Assembly: GCA_030549775.1 (NCBI GenBank)
Contig: CM060174.1
Span: forward strand, 54,376,707-54,440,706
Length of the DNA: 64,000 nucleotides
Reading direction: 5' to 3'
From: Tamarix chinensis
Lineage: Eukaryota; Streptophyta; Magnoliopsida; Caryophyllales; Tamaricaceae
The notes beneath the pieces are model-generated. The model made no database searches and was not told where the DNA came from. It saw only the letters and a list, made by a program, of their open reading frames with translations. Below, one piece after another: positions 23,666 through 35,920 of this stretch (position 1 is its first letter; every line of letters starts with the position of its first letter). The position numbers and the translations under genes are program-made.

Positions 23666-25344
23666 TAAAAATGGTTGAAAGATCCCTAGGAGAGGTGAAT
23701 AGGGTATTAATAATGGTAATGAGAAATTAAATTTTTTACGCAATATATAGTACTTTGATAATAGAATTTCTCTACATCTAGTACCAAAAAGTTTTACCTT
23801 TTGAATTTTGAATCTCACGTGTATTTTATTGATGATCACTTCTCTCTGGGTATATGAGCCTACTATCTCAATGACTTTCTAGGAACTTATTTACAAGTTG
23901 ACCCAGTTATCGTCTCTAGGTTTATAGATTTACCAAACCAATAACCTCTCTAAAGAATGCTAGGCAGCATATAAACTCATTGAGATAAATTTTGAAGAGA
24001 GTTGTGGTTGATTATAAGGTATCTCACAATTAATACAGATATGAAATTGAAGGAACAATTTGTGAGTATAATCTAGCTTGAAAGAAGTAGATATTAAAAT
24101 CAAAGAATAAATTATAGCTAAGTAGATTGAACACAAGCACATTGAAAATATCTCAATTAGAGATAAATATGAGAGTGTAGTTGAAAATGAATTGAAAGTA
24201 GGAGTGCAGAATTAAGTTGTGTAATTAATTGAGAGTTCAAAAGTAGTTTTTATTCTACCTCATAAATTATATTTATACTTATGCCCAACTATTTAGTTTC
24301 TAGAGTAAAAATCATATACCTTGTACGTAATCAATGGGCATAAATTTTAGTCTTTAATGCCAACAAGCTTATTGGTTTGGGAAACCAATCTATTGATTGC
24401 CCCGATCAATCCATCAATTAGTCAAAACATTTAAAGGATTATGTTCAAACCTCATATTAAAATGTTATCATTTCATAAAAAAGTCAATTGGTTACTAGAA
24501 TCAATCGATCAATTTTGTTTTATAAATTTTTGGTCCTTTGAACATATAAGAACAGCCAAATGGTTTAGCAAGCTAATTAATACAACATGATAACTAGTTA
24601 ATGTCTTTTCTCAAACTATTCAATCAATCTAGTCCCTAAGCAAAACACATTTTGCGCTTTACTTCAACCCTTATTGTAACACACCCATTTTATCAGTTGA
24701 ATATTTTTATTTTTGCAGAAGCATTAATTACTAAATTGTCAGATATTACTACCACACTTAGCATAAATTCGACTCCTCACCTTTCTTACATTAACTGCTA
24801 AGGCTAAAACAAATCTCAACCAAATTTAATCAGCAGAAAAAAAAATATATAATAGAGTTACAAATAAATGTTATAGTATAATAGCATAACCATAGTACAG
24901 TACAGGACAAAAGAGTCCAAAGGAATACTGATAATAACAAAAACCAACACCCGAAAGTACAACTCCAATTTGCCCTAACACTTAGACCCAAATACCCATT
25001 CTAAAAATGGAACTTCTTCCCTAGGACTCTACTTGTCCTGCCCACGCTTATAAGTTCTATTTCATTCTATGGCTTTCATATAGTCATTCATAAAAGTAGT
25101 ATTAGTATGACTTTCTCATATTAAGTAAATCACAATACCTTATAAAAGGTAGCATGCTCACATTTCATAGGACCACACAAAAACCGAGAAACATACATAA
25201 GCAAGACATGTACCATAAAAACAATGCTCATGGAGATACATATATAAATGTCCAAATCTCAACTCAATAGTAAAACATACCAATCCATTTCTCATCATTT
25301 TAAAGTACAAATTCATAGTCAATTAGTTAAATATATTCCAATCA

Positions 25345-25525
25345 TAGTGGTAAGGCACTAAGGCAATTACCGAATCAACAATCCAATACTAGGGTAGGGC
25401 ACTAAGCCATCTACCGAACCAACAAATCCAATATAAATCAATGTGGGGCACTAAAGTAATTACCGAACCAACAACCCATCACAATACTAAGTTAAGGCAC
25501 TAAGACAACTACCGAACCAAAAAAT
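25345..25525. repeat. Degenerate tandem array of GGCACTAAGnnAnnTACCGAAnCAAC
   Basis: Four copies of roughly 40-55 bp, each with GGCACTAAG and TACCGAA separated by 6-9 bases. The array occupies the position inside giant LTR 2 that the CCGGTGG array has in giant LTR 1. Confidence 0.75.
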
Positions 25526-26939
25526 CATTCCCTTTTATTACACAACGAATATTTCCATTTTTACTTCCTTAATCGAGAAGATAAAAACAACCTAGGTACA
25601 GAGCGATACACTTAGTTATATTGGCACCCGAAAGCAACACAATACCCTTACCTTGAACCCAGGGAAATAGCAGTACACATGGTCATACCGGCACCCAAAA
25701 GCAACACAACATCCTCCCAACCTAAGTTACCTAGTCCTTAAGTATTGATACTCTCTTTAGAGAATGCAAGTCACCTATAAAGTAAGAATAGGGCCTTAAA
25801 AAGTGAGATACAACTACACACCAATGAACCAAAAACAAGGGCTAACATTTCACCTCTAAGGTAGCAACTCCTAGAGAGCAATCATTCCAAATTTGAAGTC
25901 TTTCAATTTAAATATTAATATCTTATGAGGTGATCACATAAGACACATATGATACAAAAAATTTTGTTTTCCATAAGTAACCATTGTTTTATTTTTAATT
26001 ATTTAGATAAATCCTAAGGTCATAAGCCTATGTCAAGCCAAATCAAAACTAAGTTCAACGTATCAAAAGTCTAATGTCATCCTAGCATTCATTTATTTAT
26101 AAATAATACATTAGGTCAAAATTATTGAAATACCCTTTAAAATCCAAGGATCCACATCTTATTCATTTTTTGTATCGAACATTATCATTATAAGAGGTTT
26201 GTCATAAGTAGACAAAAAGGTAATGTTTTACATTATTTTAGCAAGTAGGGAATCTTTATATTTTAGTGATTAACTGTATGTTACACTTTTCATGCATTTA
26301 GTAGGTTACGCCTACCAAAACCCTAATCATACGGCTATCACATACCACATCTTTCATACAGCATATACATACACATTTGAAGTATAAAACAACATTTAAA
26401 CATGCATATTATCATTATAGTATATGCAGAAGAATATCTCTAACCTTATACTATGTGAATACGATTTATCATGAACCAACCCTAATCATGTGCATATGTG
26501 TCCAATTAAACCATCATAACTCTACTTCCATGCATAAGCATTCATGAGGTAAAACATTTAACATATTACCATGCATACAATTTAATTATCAATAATTACG
26601 TATATCATTTTTTTTAGCATATTGTTGTTTGATCATACATGCTAAAATACTCCAAAGCATAAACCCTAGCATGATTTTAGGTTTAAAAGTTCCTAGCATG
26701 CTTGCATATAATTTTCTATTATCCTATGAATGATTGGATTTACCTAACACAAGCTTATACAAAAGAGATCTTCTCCCAAGCTCTCAATGAATATCTTGGA
26801 ATTTAACATCCAAACATATACATATAATAACATATAATATAACACAATAATAATCAATAATTACTTAAATAATTTATACTACTAACCAATCAAGTAAGCA
26901 AGAGGAAAGCTAAGGGAAAAAATTAACACCAATGGCCGA

Positions 26940-27700
26940 AAGAGTGGAGGGTTGCAGTGGTGAAATTGGTCAATGCCCAAGGGACCAAGGAACAGTAAAA
27001 ATGGATAAAGGTAGGGAGGTAATTACAACACTAATGGTATAGCAAAAGGACAAGGAGAAGTGCAACACAAAGGTTCAAGGGGGGGATAGTTTCAGTAGAA
27101 ATACGTGCAAGTAGAAGAGGGGAGCTTCAGCCAAAATGGCCGAAGATGGGTGTGTGGTGCTATAGGAATTATGGCCGAATGGAAGTGGAAGGGAACAACA
27201 AGTTTGGTTGGTGAAGATGGGCTAGAAATAGTAGATAAGGCCAGTGGTGGGGAGGATGAAACGGTAAGGGGTGCTGAAGGTAAGAAAGGAAAGAAAATTG
27301 TGCTTGAGAAAGGGGAGGCTACAAGGTGTTTAGGTGTGGGTGTAGGGATAGCTTCGGTGATGGTAGCTGGTTTAAGTTATAGGGATTTGGTGGTGGTGGC
27401 TGATGGTTGGATAAGGAATCCGACGGGGGTTGGTATTATAGAATAAAAATTGGTAGAGGAAAGGATTTACGATGAGAGAATGGGGAAGTCTTATGCATAA
27501 GAGGGAGGTCAAGTGAGGCATGATTTGTAGAATGGTCGAGAGATTTTGGCACAACACAGGGGGATATAAGTAGAAGGTTGCGTACATGAAAAAAATGAAG
27601 GAAACTAGGAGAGTAAAATATGGGGAGAGGGGAGGTATGGTGTAGAGTGATGGGGTAAGATTCGCAAGTAAGGTGTATGGGTAAGGATGGTAGGTTGATG
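26940..27700. other. Purine-rich block of giant LTR 2
   Basis: A GGGAGAGG-type plus strand with several ATGGCCGAA phrases. An open frame of 113 codons (27105-27446) shows no domain and lies wholly inside the LTR, so it is not called as a gene. Confidence 0.5.
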
Positions 27701-28343
27701 ATCAGGGGAAAAAAATAGTATAGGTCAGGGTTGGTTAGGGTGAAAATCTAGGTAATGATTTAGGGAAAAAATATGTGGTAGAATTTAAGATTATTGAGCT
27801 AGGTTTATTTGACCAAATGAATACAAGACACGCCTCAACCTAAGTTTAAAAATTAAAACACACTCTCTAGTATATTTTAACCTAAATAAATTTTATATCT
27901 AATACATCATAATAATATTACATATATTAAAAATATATTTATTATCAAATATCCTAAAATAATTATTCTAACTAATACCTATAATTACAAGTTATAATTA
28001 AAGTTTTCTGAAAACAAGGTCCTACACTATACTAGTTATAATTAATTGATTTATATTTTATATCTAATACGTCGTAATAATATTACACATATTAAAAATA
28101 TATTTATTATCGAATATCCTAAAATAGTTATTCTAACTAATATATATAATTACCAATTAAATTTTGGATTTTCTAGGAAACTAGGTATTACACTTATCCT
28201 GATTAGTCAAACTAGTTAATCACTTTATGAACTAGTTAATCGGTTTGATGAAATCAATCGAAGCAACCAAAGAGAGAGAAAATAGGTTTCGAAAGGAATA
28301 AAACTCATGGCTTAGCGAGGGAAACATATTGATTAGTTTGATC

Positions 28344-28763
28344 ACCCATGACGACAGCAACCTGCCTGTTAGTCACTCACTGGCTCATCACAATTAGGCG
28401 ACTACCTAGAGGTGGTCCTGTAGCATTGCCTGAGTCTTGACATTGCTGAAAAGTATGGAGCCTCTACATCCTTTATTGCGAAGGAATCCTACTAGCTCCA
28501 CTATCTATCAGCTGAGCTCTTTGAACTGGCTATGTCTGTGCCATCATACACTAGGAACGTGCCAGCCTTTGTAGAACACTACCCTCAATGCTATAACACT
28601 CGAACCAACGATGCCCCAATCGGCCATAACCATAGCACTGAACCAACTGCCCAGCACAATCCTTCCCTGACTATATCTTACCACACCATTAGAAAATGAA
28701 ATGTCTCACACCCAGATAACTCAACTGCCCACTAAAATAGGTTACCACTCCCGATTGATGACT
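28344..28763 (-). pseudogene. Family-A gag zinc-knuckle region, truncated before protease
   Basis: The minus strand is the homologue of 40350-40760 and 3010-3380. It contains a decayed zinc-knuckle region and ends with the codons for QVAVVMG, the start of the protease, at 28344. Homology stops there, so pol is absent. The other side continues, after giant solo LTR 3, at 32663. Confidence 0.75.
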
Positions 28764-29599
28764 ACATGTGTAATACCCCAAAATTTCTTGCTGAAAAATT
28801 TTGTTTGTAGAGTTAAACACGGAAGCTAAAATAATATAAATAAAGGGTGTTACTGCCACACTTGGTAAAGTCCGGTTTCCTCTACCATTCTCATACCAAG
28901 TGCTAAGGCTAAAATCATTACTCCACTTAAATTAATATCATGATTACAGAAATCAAAATAGAGAGAACGTTAGAAAAATACCATGGTAATTAAAAACAAC
29001 ATTAGCAGTTTACAAAACTCGAGAGAGAAATTACAGGAAAACATGGAGGTCCAAATACAACGGGAAATAAGATAGTAAAAGAAACACCGGATAGTCCTAC
29101 GTTCCCAAATCTGAACTATCAGCATTTAACTAAGGTCGAAGTTTAACCTCAAAGTCCACTGCCCATTGAATAGGCAGGGGCCCACAAGAATTAACCCTTA
29201 AATACTACGGTACTAAGCAACCATTTATACCAAACTAATATGATAAATCAGCATAGAACACATGCAAGGCATACAATTAACATGGTATAAGACATATACA
29301 TATACATACGATGATTGAGATACAATAATCACTTAGATAATCAAATTCCATCAAGATCACGTACCACTCATATTCATTCATCTGAAACAATTGAACTTAC
29401 CAATGAATATCCTAGAGATACTCTCTGAAGCAATAGTTAAATTCCAACTTCAGCATAATTCATGTCTCAGCATAAATCCCAACCAATTACATACATCACA
29501 GGTACGTTCACAAGTACAGTGTAATAAAAATCATGACATCACAGATATACTTATAGGTACGGCATAATAAAAATCTATGACATCACAGGTACACTCATA

Positions 29600-29800
29600 G
29601 GCATAATACCAACATAGGTAGGCATGAAGGCTGCTACCAAAAACAAAGGTAGGTACAAAGGCTGCTACCGAAACCTCAGGTAGGCACCAAGGCTGCTACC
29701 GAAAATACAGGTAGGCATGAAGGCTACTACCGACACCTCAGATAGGCACGAAGGCTACTACCGAAACCACCGGTATGCACAAAGGCTGCTACCAAATAAT
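29600..29800. repeat. Tandem array of AGGTAGGCAnnAAGGCTGCTACCGAAA
   Basis: Six copies of about 30-34 bp. The phrases TAGGCA and GCTACCGAAA are conserved. The array lies in the same relative position as the different arrays of giant LTRs 1 and 2. Confidence 0.85.
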
Positions 29801-31199
29801 CTAATAATTCGATAATCATTATTTTCATCAAATCATATCATCTATTTTTATTTACTTTCTCAAGGGGAGATCAATCAACCTGAAGACACAAAGGTACTTC
29901 AGTCATATTGGTGCAACAAGGCAATACAGTATCCTACCGACTATCAACCCAAGGACAAAAAGGTACCCTGGTCGCATTGGTACATGAAGGTAACATGGTA
30001 TTCTACTGACAAAGACACCTAATCCATAAGTATGCATACCCCCTATTAATCCGTAGAACATAATAGAGTAAGATGTAGGGCTTGGCTGGGGCACTAAGGC
30101 ATACCAGCAAAAATCCATAATCAACCATGGGCTAAACCACGTCCTTAGGATAGCAAACCCTAGGAGCCACCATTCCCGATCTCAAGGTATTTCACTTTAA
30201 ATATTAGTATTTTATTAAGGTGACCATGAAATAGCATATAATACAGATAAATTCAATTCTCATACTTAACCTTTCTTGCTTAATTCCAATCATCTGAGAC
30301 ATCAATAATCAAGGTCAAGATCGAAGCCAACATTAAAACATACTAAGGCCATCCTAGACTCAATTATTCACATCTGGATACTTTAGCCCCAAAAAGACCA
30401 AAATACCTTCAAAACCAACATTTCCAGATTATCATCTATTTAAATACAAATTTCATTTTAATTTATTCATTTACCATGAAAAGGCTAAAACACCATAAAC
30501 AAATTATTCATTATACAATTTAAATTATTAGGTATGGCAAATGACCATTTTACCCTAGTACATAATTCTGCACCTAAAAAATCCTTTTTCACACCTTTAA
30601 TCCATCAAAACACATATTCACATATTCAACAACAGCTAATATATATTAGACATGATTTTCAAGATAAATATCATAATACACAAAAATAAATGAATTGCCG
30701 CTAGGGCACACATCCATAATAATTAATCCACAATTATATTTAAGCATGCTCAACTTATCATTTTATGCATAATTATCATACAAATTATTTTTCCATCATT
30801 AGAATAATTTTAATCATACTTTCATACTTGACATAATTTACATCAGATAACATGTTCATTTTATCTGTTTTTATGATAATAATAATTAACACATAATTAT
30901 AATGTAACAAATCATATTTAACATATTTTATATACCGAAAAACCCTAATGTGTTATCACGCAATATTTATTATTTTAGTAAGGTATAACGGTTACCTAAA
31001 TTCTAGCAAAAACGTAAAAATAGCGGTATCCTACTAAAGTTATCGGATCCCGCTAATCAACCTTTCGTACCTAAAAATAATGCCGAAATTACTGAATTAA
31101 TATCTATCAGGTAAAATAATAATTAAAATACAAAAATATTAATTTTTCAAAATTACCAAAATACCCTTACATTTAATATATATACCAAACTATTATTAA

Positions 31200-32250
31200 A
31201 AAAACAAAACACTCACTCACGCTGCATGCACGTAGCATGAGCAGTGCACGAATCGGGGGAGGGCTGCAAGGGTTGGCTGAGGTGATTGGTCGGGTAAGCG
31301 GGAGGGTTGTGCTGGTGGCGGTTGTGATAGGTTGCTTGGTGATGGTTGGCTGGGAAGGATGGTGCGAGCAGGGTGGCTGGGTGTCGGGTTGGACGCTGGG
31401 AAGGTCGAGGGCTGCTGGGTGTGGGAAAGAAAAACCAAACAAAGGAGAGAGGGGAAAAGGGTGGCAGGGAGGTTGGATGTTGTTTGGGCGACGGGGCTGT
31501 GTGTTACACTACTCGAGGGGTGTTGCTAGGAGGCGGACGAAAATGGAGGGGAGCAGGGGCTGTGATTGGTAGGCAGGATTAAGGGGAAAGGAGTTGTGAT
31601 GGGCTGGATGCTGGGAGGTAGGGTGGCAGCTGGTTGAGGGTAGAGTTGCTAGGCTGCGAACGGTGGTGGAAGTAGAGGAGAAGAGATGGGAAGTGAAGCT
31701 GTATGTGTGCATGTGTATATGCAGAGAAGGGAGGGTTGGTCGGTGGTTGGTGCTGTGTGCATGTATATATGTATAAATGTAGGGTAAAGGGGCTTGTTTG
31801 GTTGGAAAGAACCGAACACAAGAGAGAGGGGAGCTGGGTGTATGTGTGTGTGTGGTGAGCATGCAGAGAAGGGGTTGTGTTTGGTCGAGCACAGGAAGAG
31901 AGGGTGCTGCGAGGGAGCTAAGGGAGGCTGGGGAGGTGCGGTCAGGGCTATGCTGGACGAGGAGGCTGGGTGTCAAAAGGCACAAGAGGAGAGGTAGGGG
32001 AGATGAGGGCTAAGGCCGGGTTTGGCTCGAGAATGAGCTGTGCTGAAAAGGAGCAGCGGTTGGGGGTGTTTGGGTAGTAGAGTGTATGCGTGTGTGTGCA
32101 GAGTGTGTAAGTGTAGCATGTGCATTTGTGTATAAATGTAGAGATGAGGCGTGCATATGTATATAAGGTAGAGGATGGATTAGTCAAAAAATGAGGGAGA
32201 CGGGAAAATATTTGGGGGAGATATATGGGGTACGGTAGAGGGTAGAGTAG
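31200..32250. other. G/T-rich low-complexity block of giant LTR 3
   Basis: The plus strand is rich in GGTTGG, GGGAGAGG and GTGTGTGTG. Many overlapping frames are open on both strands (up to 158 codons), but all give low-complexity proteins. It corresponds in position to the blocks at 6785-7990 and 26940-27700. Confidence 0.5.
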
Positions 32251-32662
32251 GGGGTAAAATAATAAGATAGGAATTTACTTACTTAGTTTTAGATTTAATT
32301 TAAATAGGTTAGGATATCGAATAGGAAGATAATTCAGGAAAAATTATTTAAATTTGGGTAAGTTTAAAAAGGGTCGAAAAGTGTAAAATAATCGGGAATA
32401 AATTTTAGAAATTTATTTCGGGTTACGAGTTGCGGTTATTAATAAAATAATTAGGATAAGATTTACGGGTAAAAATTAGAATTAAAATAAATAGTCGATT
32501 TCTATCAACTTTTTAACATGATTAAAATTATACTTAAACCATCGAAATAATATGAAAAATAATAACACTTTTAAAATTAAACCCTATAAAGTAATAATTA
32601 TAACTAATCATATGATTATTAATTTATAATTATGGTTTTGAAAAACAAAGTATTACAACATG

Positions 32663-33600
32663 AGGTTTGGAACCTCTTCCCTCTCATATGGCATTGACAG
32701 CCCTCAAAACCTCCATTTGGCCCCTAACTGGGCACTATGGGCCAAAGCAATCACCCGATGCCTCCAAGGCATAATTATACAAGTCGTGCAGGTCCTACGA
32801 ACAAGTCCCCACCAGAATCTCCTAAAACTTAACCCCAACTAGAATCAATGTACCTTCGTCCTCTCATCAGTGTCGACCTTTGAAACAAAGCGGACCAAGT
32901 CCAGATAACAGTTGTTGTAATCCTCCACTGAAGACGTACCCAAACACAACACCATGAACTCGTCGTACTTTGCCATCCTTAGGCGAGTAAGGTAAAACCT
33001 TACTCTGAGCATCTAGATAAAGGTCACCCACTAGTTTGTAGTGGATCACCTCAGCTGCTAACCTCTCCACCATTCGTCAGCACAACCTCGCAGATGAAAT
33101 ACCCCAGTGTCCACCTACCTACTCTTTGGGCAACCACTAACCACGAATCAAAATTCATCATCCAACACTCTTAACACATCCGGGTCCTCCTAACCCTAAA
33201 AGACCCAAGGGAAATAAAGATCAACCCGACTAAACCAATCCTCTAGTGGCAGCACCAGAAAAGGAAGTGGCAGTAGCAGCTGCGGAGCCTCCTCACGCTG
33301 AATCTACCGCTACATAAACACTCCAACCATCTCCATGAAACGCTCAAGACGCCAATTTGCAGCCATCAAAACCCTAGATTACTAAGTCGTGTTAGAAACG
33401 AAACAAATGCTAACTGCACTATTAGTACACATGAAGGTAACGTATTACACATAAGGCCACAATTTAGTGTTGTTCTATAAAATAAAGGCCAGCTCCAAAC
33501 CCAAATCGTTGCTCACTCTCAGACTTAACAAAACTCTATAAGTTGGGATGAAAACAAAGAAATTGGTTTTCGTAAAACAACTTTAGGATTTAAAACCATA
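32663..33600 (-). pseudogene. Family-A gag, 5' part
   Basis: The minus strand from about 33370 downward. A start region comparable to element A is followed by a decayed gag core: DEWWRG-type codons near 33080, then (in shifted frames) AKYDEFMVL and YNNCYLDLVRFVSKVDTDER near 32960-32870. Stops and frameshifts are numerous. It lies directly after the primer site at 33603-33615 and is cut by giant solo LTR 3 at 32657. Confidence 0.75.
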
Positions 33601-33602
33601 AG

Positions 33603-33615
33603 TTGTGATACCAAC
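33603..33615 (-). other. Decayed primer binding site
   Basis: The minus strand reads TTGGTATCACAAC next to the LTR end. The first nine bases match the initiator-Met site; GAGC is changed. Confidence 0.7.
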
Positions 33616-35199
33616 TTATAACACTCCTAATTTTTGTTTTTAAGACAATGAAAAATCAGATGATTTTACCACCACATTAACAATAAAAAGATGTGATCAT
33701 CACTTAACCAATACCTGATGTAAGTAAAATGGAACAAGAAACAAAACATGCATGCTCAAAATATTAACGTGACAAGATAGGATAATAAGGACGAAAATAA
33801 TATTATAGATAAAATGAGTATGATAGTTTAACAAAACCAAATACAGAAAATCAAGCCAAGAGTTTAAATAACTAAAAATACAAAAACTTCCCAACGTAGT
33901 AGATAAAATACTTATAACTTATTAGTTTAACTCTTAGACATAAACCTCCAACCCCAAGCAATGGCCCACTAATGGCCCACATCATCACCCTCAGCATACT
34001 CTAACTGAGAGTTGTAACCCTACAAATAGTCCTCTGTTCTCCGGACCAAAAGTTAGATCATCATAGTAACCACACAAGAACAATATCGGTATGGTGAAGT
34101 ATAGTTAAAACATACTACCAAAAATATGGTAAGACACATGCAGCACATTAAAGTCACATAGCAAGATTATATTATCATGTTAGTATCGCTCAAGTACAAG
34201 GTATGCTTGCATAAAAATCATAGAAGTATAAAAATATAGTTATTACATCGCAACCCATACAATATAAACCATATTATAATTCTTCCTTTAGTGGCCATAC
34301 AATTTTTGATTAACAAGATAGTTCATTCGACTACAGTCAATGCTCCACTATGAACAAAGGTTATGCCAGCACAAATAATCACAATGGGATACCACACCAA
34401 TCACACAAGGTTAGGATACATCGAACGAGTTTTGTTTAAGGATACCACACCCACCACATATCCTATACACCTACCACACATGGTTAAAGTACACTAAGGG
34501 GCCTTATATTGGGATAACTCACCCACCATACCTTGAATCTCTTCGTCGCGAGAGCTAAAAAGTGAGGATACCACACCTGCCTAAGTAATGGAAAATATGA
34601 AGTACAAGGGGCTTGTATTGGGATACTTCACCCACCCAAGCTGGACACCGATGCCATGCCGGCCTGCCATAGTATAATCCTATACCTCAAATATATGCAC
34701 ATACCCCCTACTGACTACAATTTGGTAGAAAAGGAAATGGGTACTAAGTGAAAAATATAATCACACACGACCCGCCCACTAACTCCCAACAACTACCCCG
34801 AGAGTTGGAGAAAAAGACTCGAACAAAATCTTAAACCATTAATTTATATTTTCAAGTGATATTATAATGCACCATAAAGTCCACACAAAAACAAATTAGG
34901 TATTTTCAAGTGATAACACCAAACAAAATTAAATTTCATTATGCGCCACAAGGCATTAAAGCCACAATTTGGGTGTTTTCAAGTGCTAACACGAAATACA
35001 TCACAAAACATAAAAGCCACCAATTGGATGTTTAGAGATGATATCAACCTTAACTAAATTCAAGTTTCAAATACCATCCAGATAGTTCGTATTAAATATG
35101 AGCATCCATAGTTGAAATCATAATTTAAATGTTATAAATACATGGAGGTATCAATACAAAGGGCCCAAGAGAAACACAATAATTTATAACAAACTAGTC

Positions 35200-35665
35200 G
35201 TCTTCCAACCAAATCAGCCAATCGTTCACTCAGACAAGTCGACTGATCTAGTCATACCAAATCTGAATCGAAACAATATTAGAAAACCAAACGAATCGTT
35301 GGCCTTACTAATTGATTGTTTACAAGAACCAATCAATGGGTTTAGCCCAACTGGTTGATGGGTCTAAGAAGATACCAACCCATTTAAACCTATAAAGAAA
35401 CTAGTCAATGGGTTTGACCAATCGATCGGCTGGTCACAAAAACAGGTCAACTGGTTTGGTCCAACAAGTTGATGGGTCTAAGTAGAGATCAAACCATTTT
35501 GGTCTGTAGGGACACCAGTCGATAGGTTGGCAAACAAATTAACTATTCATCAAAACCATTCGATTAGTTTCTAAACCAATCGATTAATCTCATAACCAAC
35601 CGATCAAAAACTTCAAGCATTCGACTGCTCTTACAACCAATCAATGGGTTCAAAGAACTGATCAA
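35200..35665. repeat. CCAAT/ATTGG motif array, inverted copy
   Basis: Same array as 1-440 and 13290-13720, in the opposite orientation. Examples are ACCAATCGATCGGCTGGT and AACCAATCGATTAATC. Confidence 0.8.
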
Positions 35666-35887
35666 TGAGTTTGGGTAAAACACTACCCAAACTTGCTAAA
35701 CACACACCAAAATTTACCACATTTTACCACATTAATCTTAGCATACTTCTATGTTAAAACACACATAAAAATACACGCTACACATATAGAATCACATAGG
35801 TATATGGTAATATTCATACTCAAACAAACATGCTCACTTGACCAACTTATGATTAAAATTAGAGAATTCCAGCCATGCTATTTTGGG

Positions 35888-35920
35888 GAAGAAGAAGAAG
35901 AAGAAGAAGAAGAAGAAGAA
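35888..35920. repeat. (GAA)n microsatellite
   Basis: Eleven GAA triplets in the LTR. The overlapping Lys-rich and Phe-rich open frames are artefacts of it. Confidence 0.95.

Larger units (their letters stand above)
24675..28192 (-). mobile_element. Giant solo LTR number 2 (3518 bp), Tekay-like
   Basis: Starts TGTAACACACCC, ends GGTATTACA, and is flanked by perfect duplication CTTAT (24670-24674 and 28193-28197). Near the left end, ATTACTACCACACTTAG and CTGCTAAGGCTAAAAC match giant LTRs 1 and 3. There is no gag or pol. It contains a tandem array (25345-25520), a long AT-rich part, and a purine-rich plus-strand block (26940-27700). It was inserted into a SIRE-like LTR. Confidence 0.85.
23672..28343 (-). 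mobile_element. SIRE-like Copia LTR, split by a giant solo LTR
   Basis: Net about 1.15 kb once the solo LTR at 24675-28192 is removed. Its minus-strand end reads CCCTATTCACCTCTCCTAGG then GATCTTTCAACCA. A phrase of this kind (CCTATTCACCCCCC) is usual near the 3' end of plant SIRE-type LTRs. The stretches 24360-24630 and 28195-28265 carry CCAAT/ATTGG and ACTAGTT motifs like the LTR at 43087. The left junction is with a Copia coding fragment and the right with family-A gag, so its own target duplication is not visible. Confidence 0.5.
28769..32657 (-). mobile_element. Giant solo LTR number 3 (3889 bp), Tekay-like
   Basis: Starts TGTAATACCCC, ends AAGTATTACA, and is flanked by perfect duplication ACATG (28764-28768 and 32658-32662). 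It splits the gag of a minus-strand family-A element. The first 150 bases match giant LTRs 1 and 2 (GTTACTGCCACACTTGG, ATACCAAGTGCTAAGGCTAA). It contains the array at 29600-29800 and a G/T-rich block at 31200-32250. Confidence 0.85.

Noticed and set aside
27105..27446. 113-codon open frame with MQVEEGSFSQNGRRW start
   Set aside because: Lies in the purine-rich part of giant solo LTR 2. It has no equivalent frame in LTRs 1 and 3 and no domain.
29600..29800. Regular 30-34 bp repeats considered as a CRISPR array
   Set aside because: Repeats are contiguous and degenerate without unique spacers, and lie in a plant LTR with target duplications.
31173..32187. Cluster of open frames up to 158 codons
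   Set aside because: Produced by G/T-rich and purine-rich low complexity within giant solo LTR 3. Both strands are open at once and no domain is recognised.
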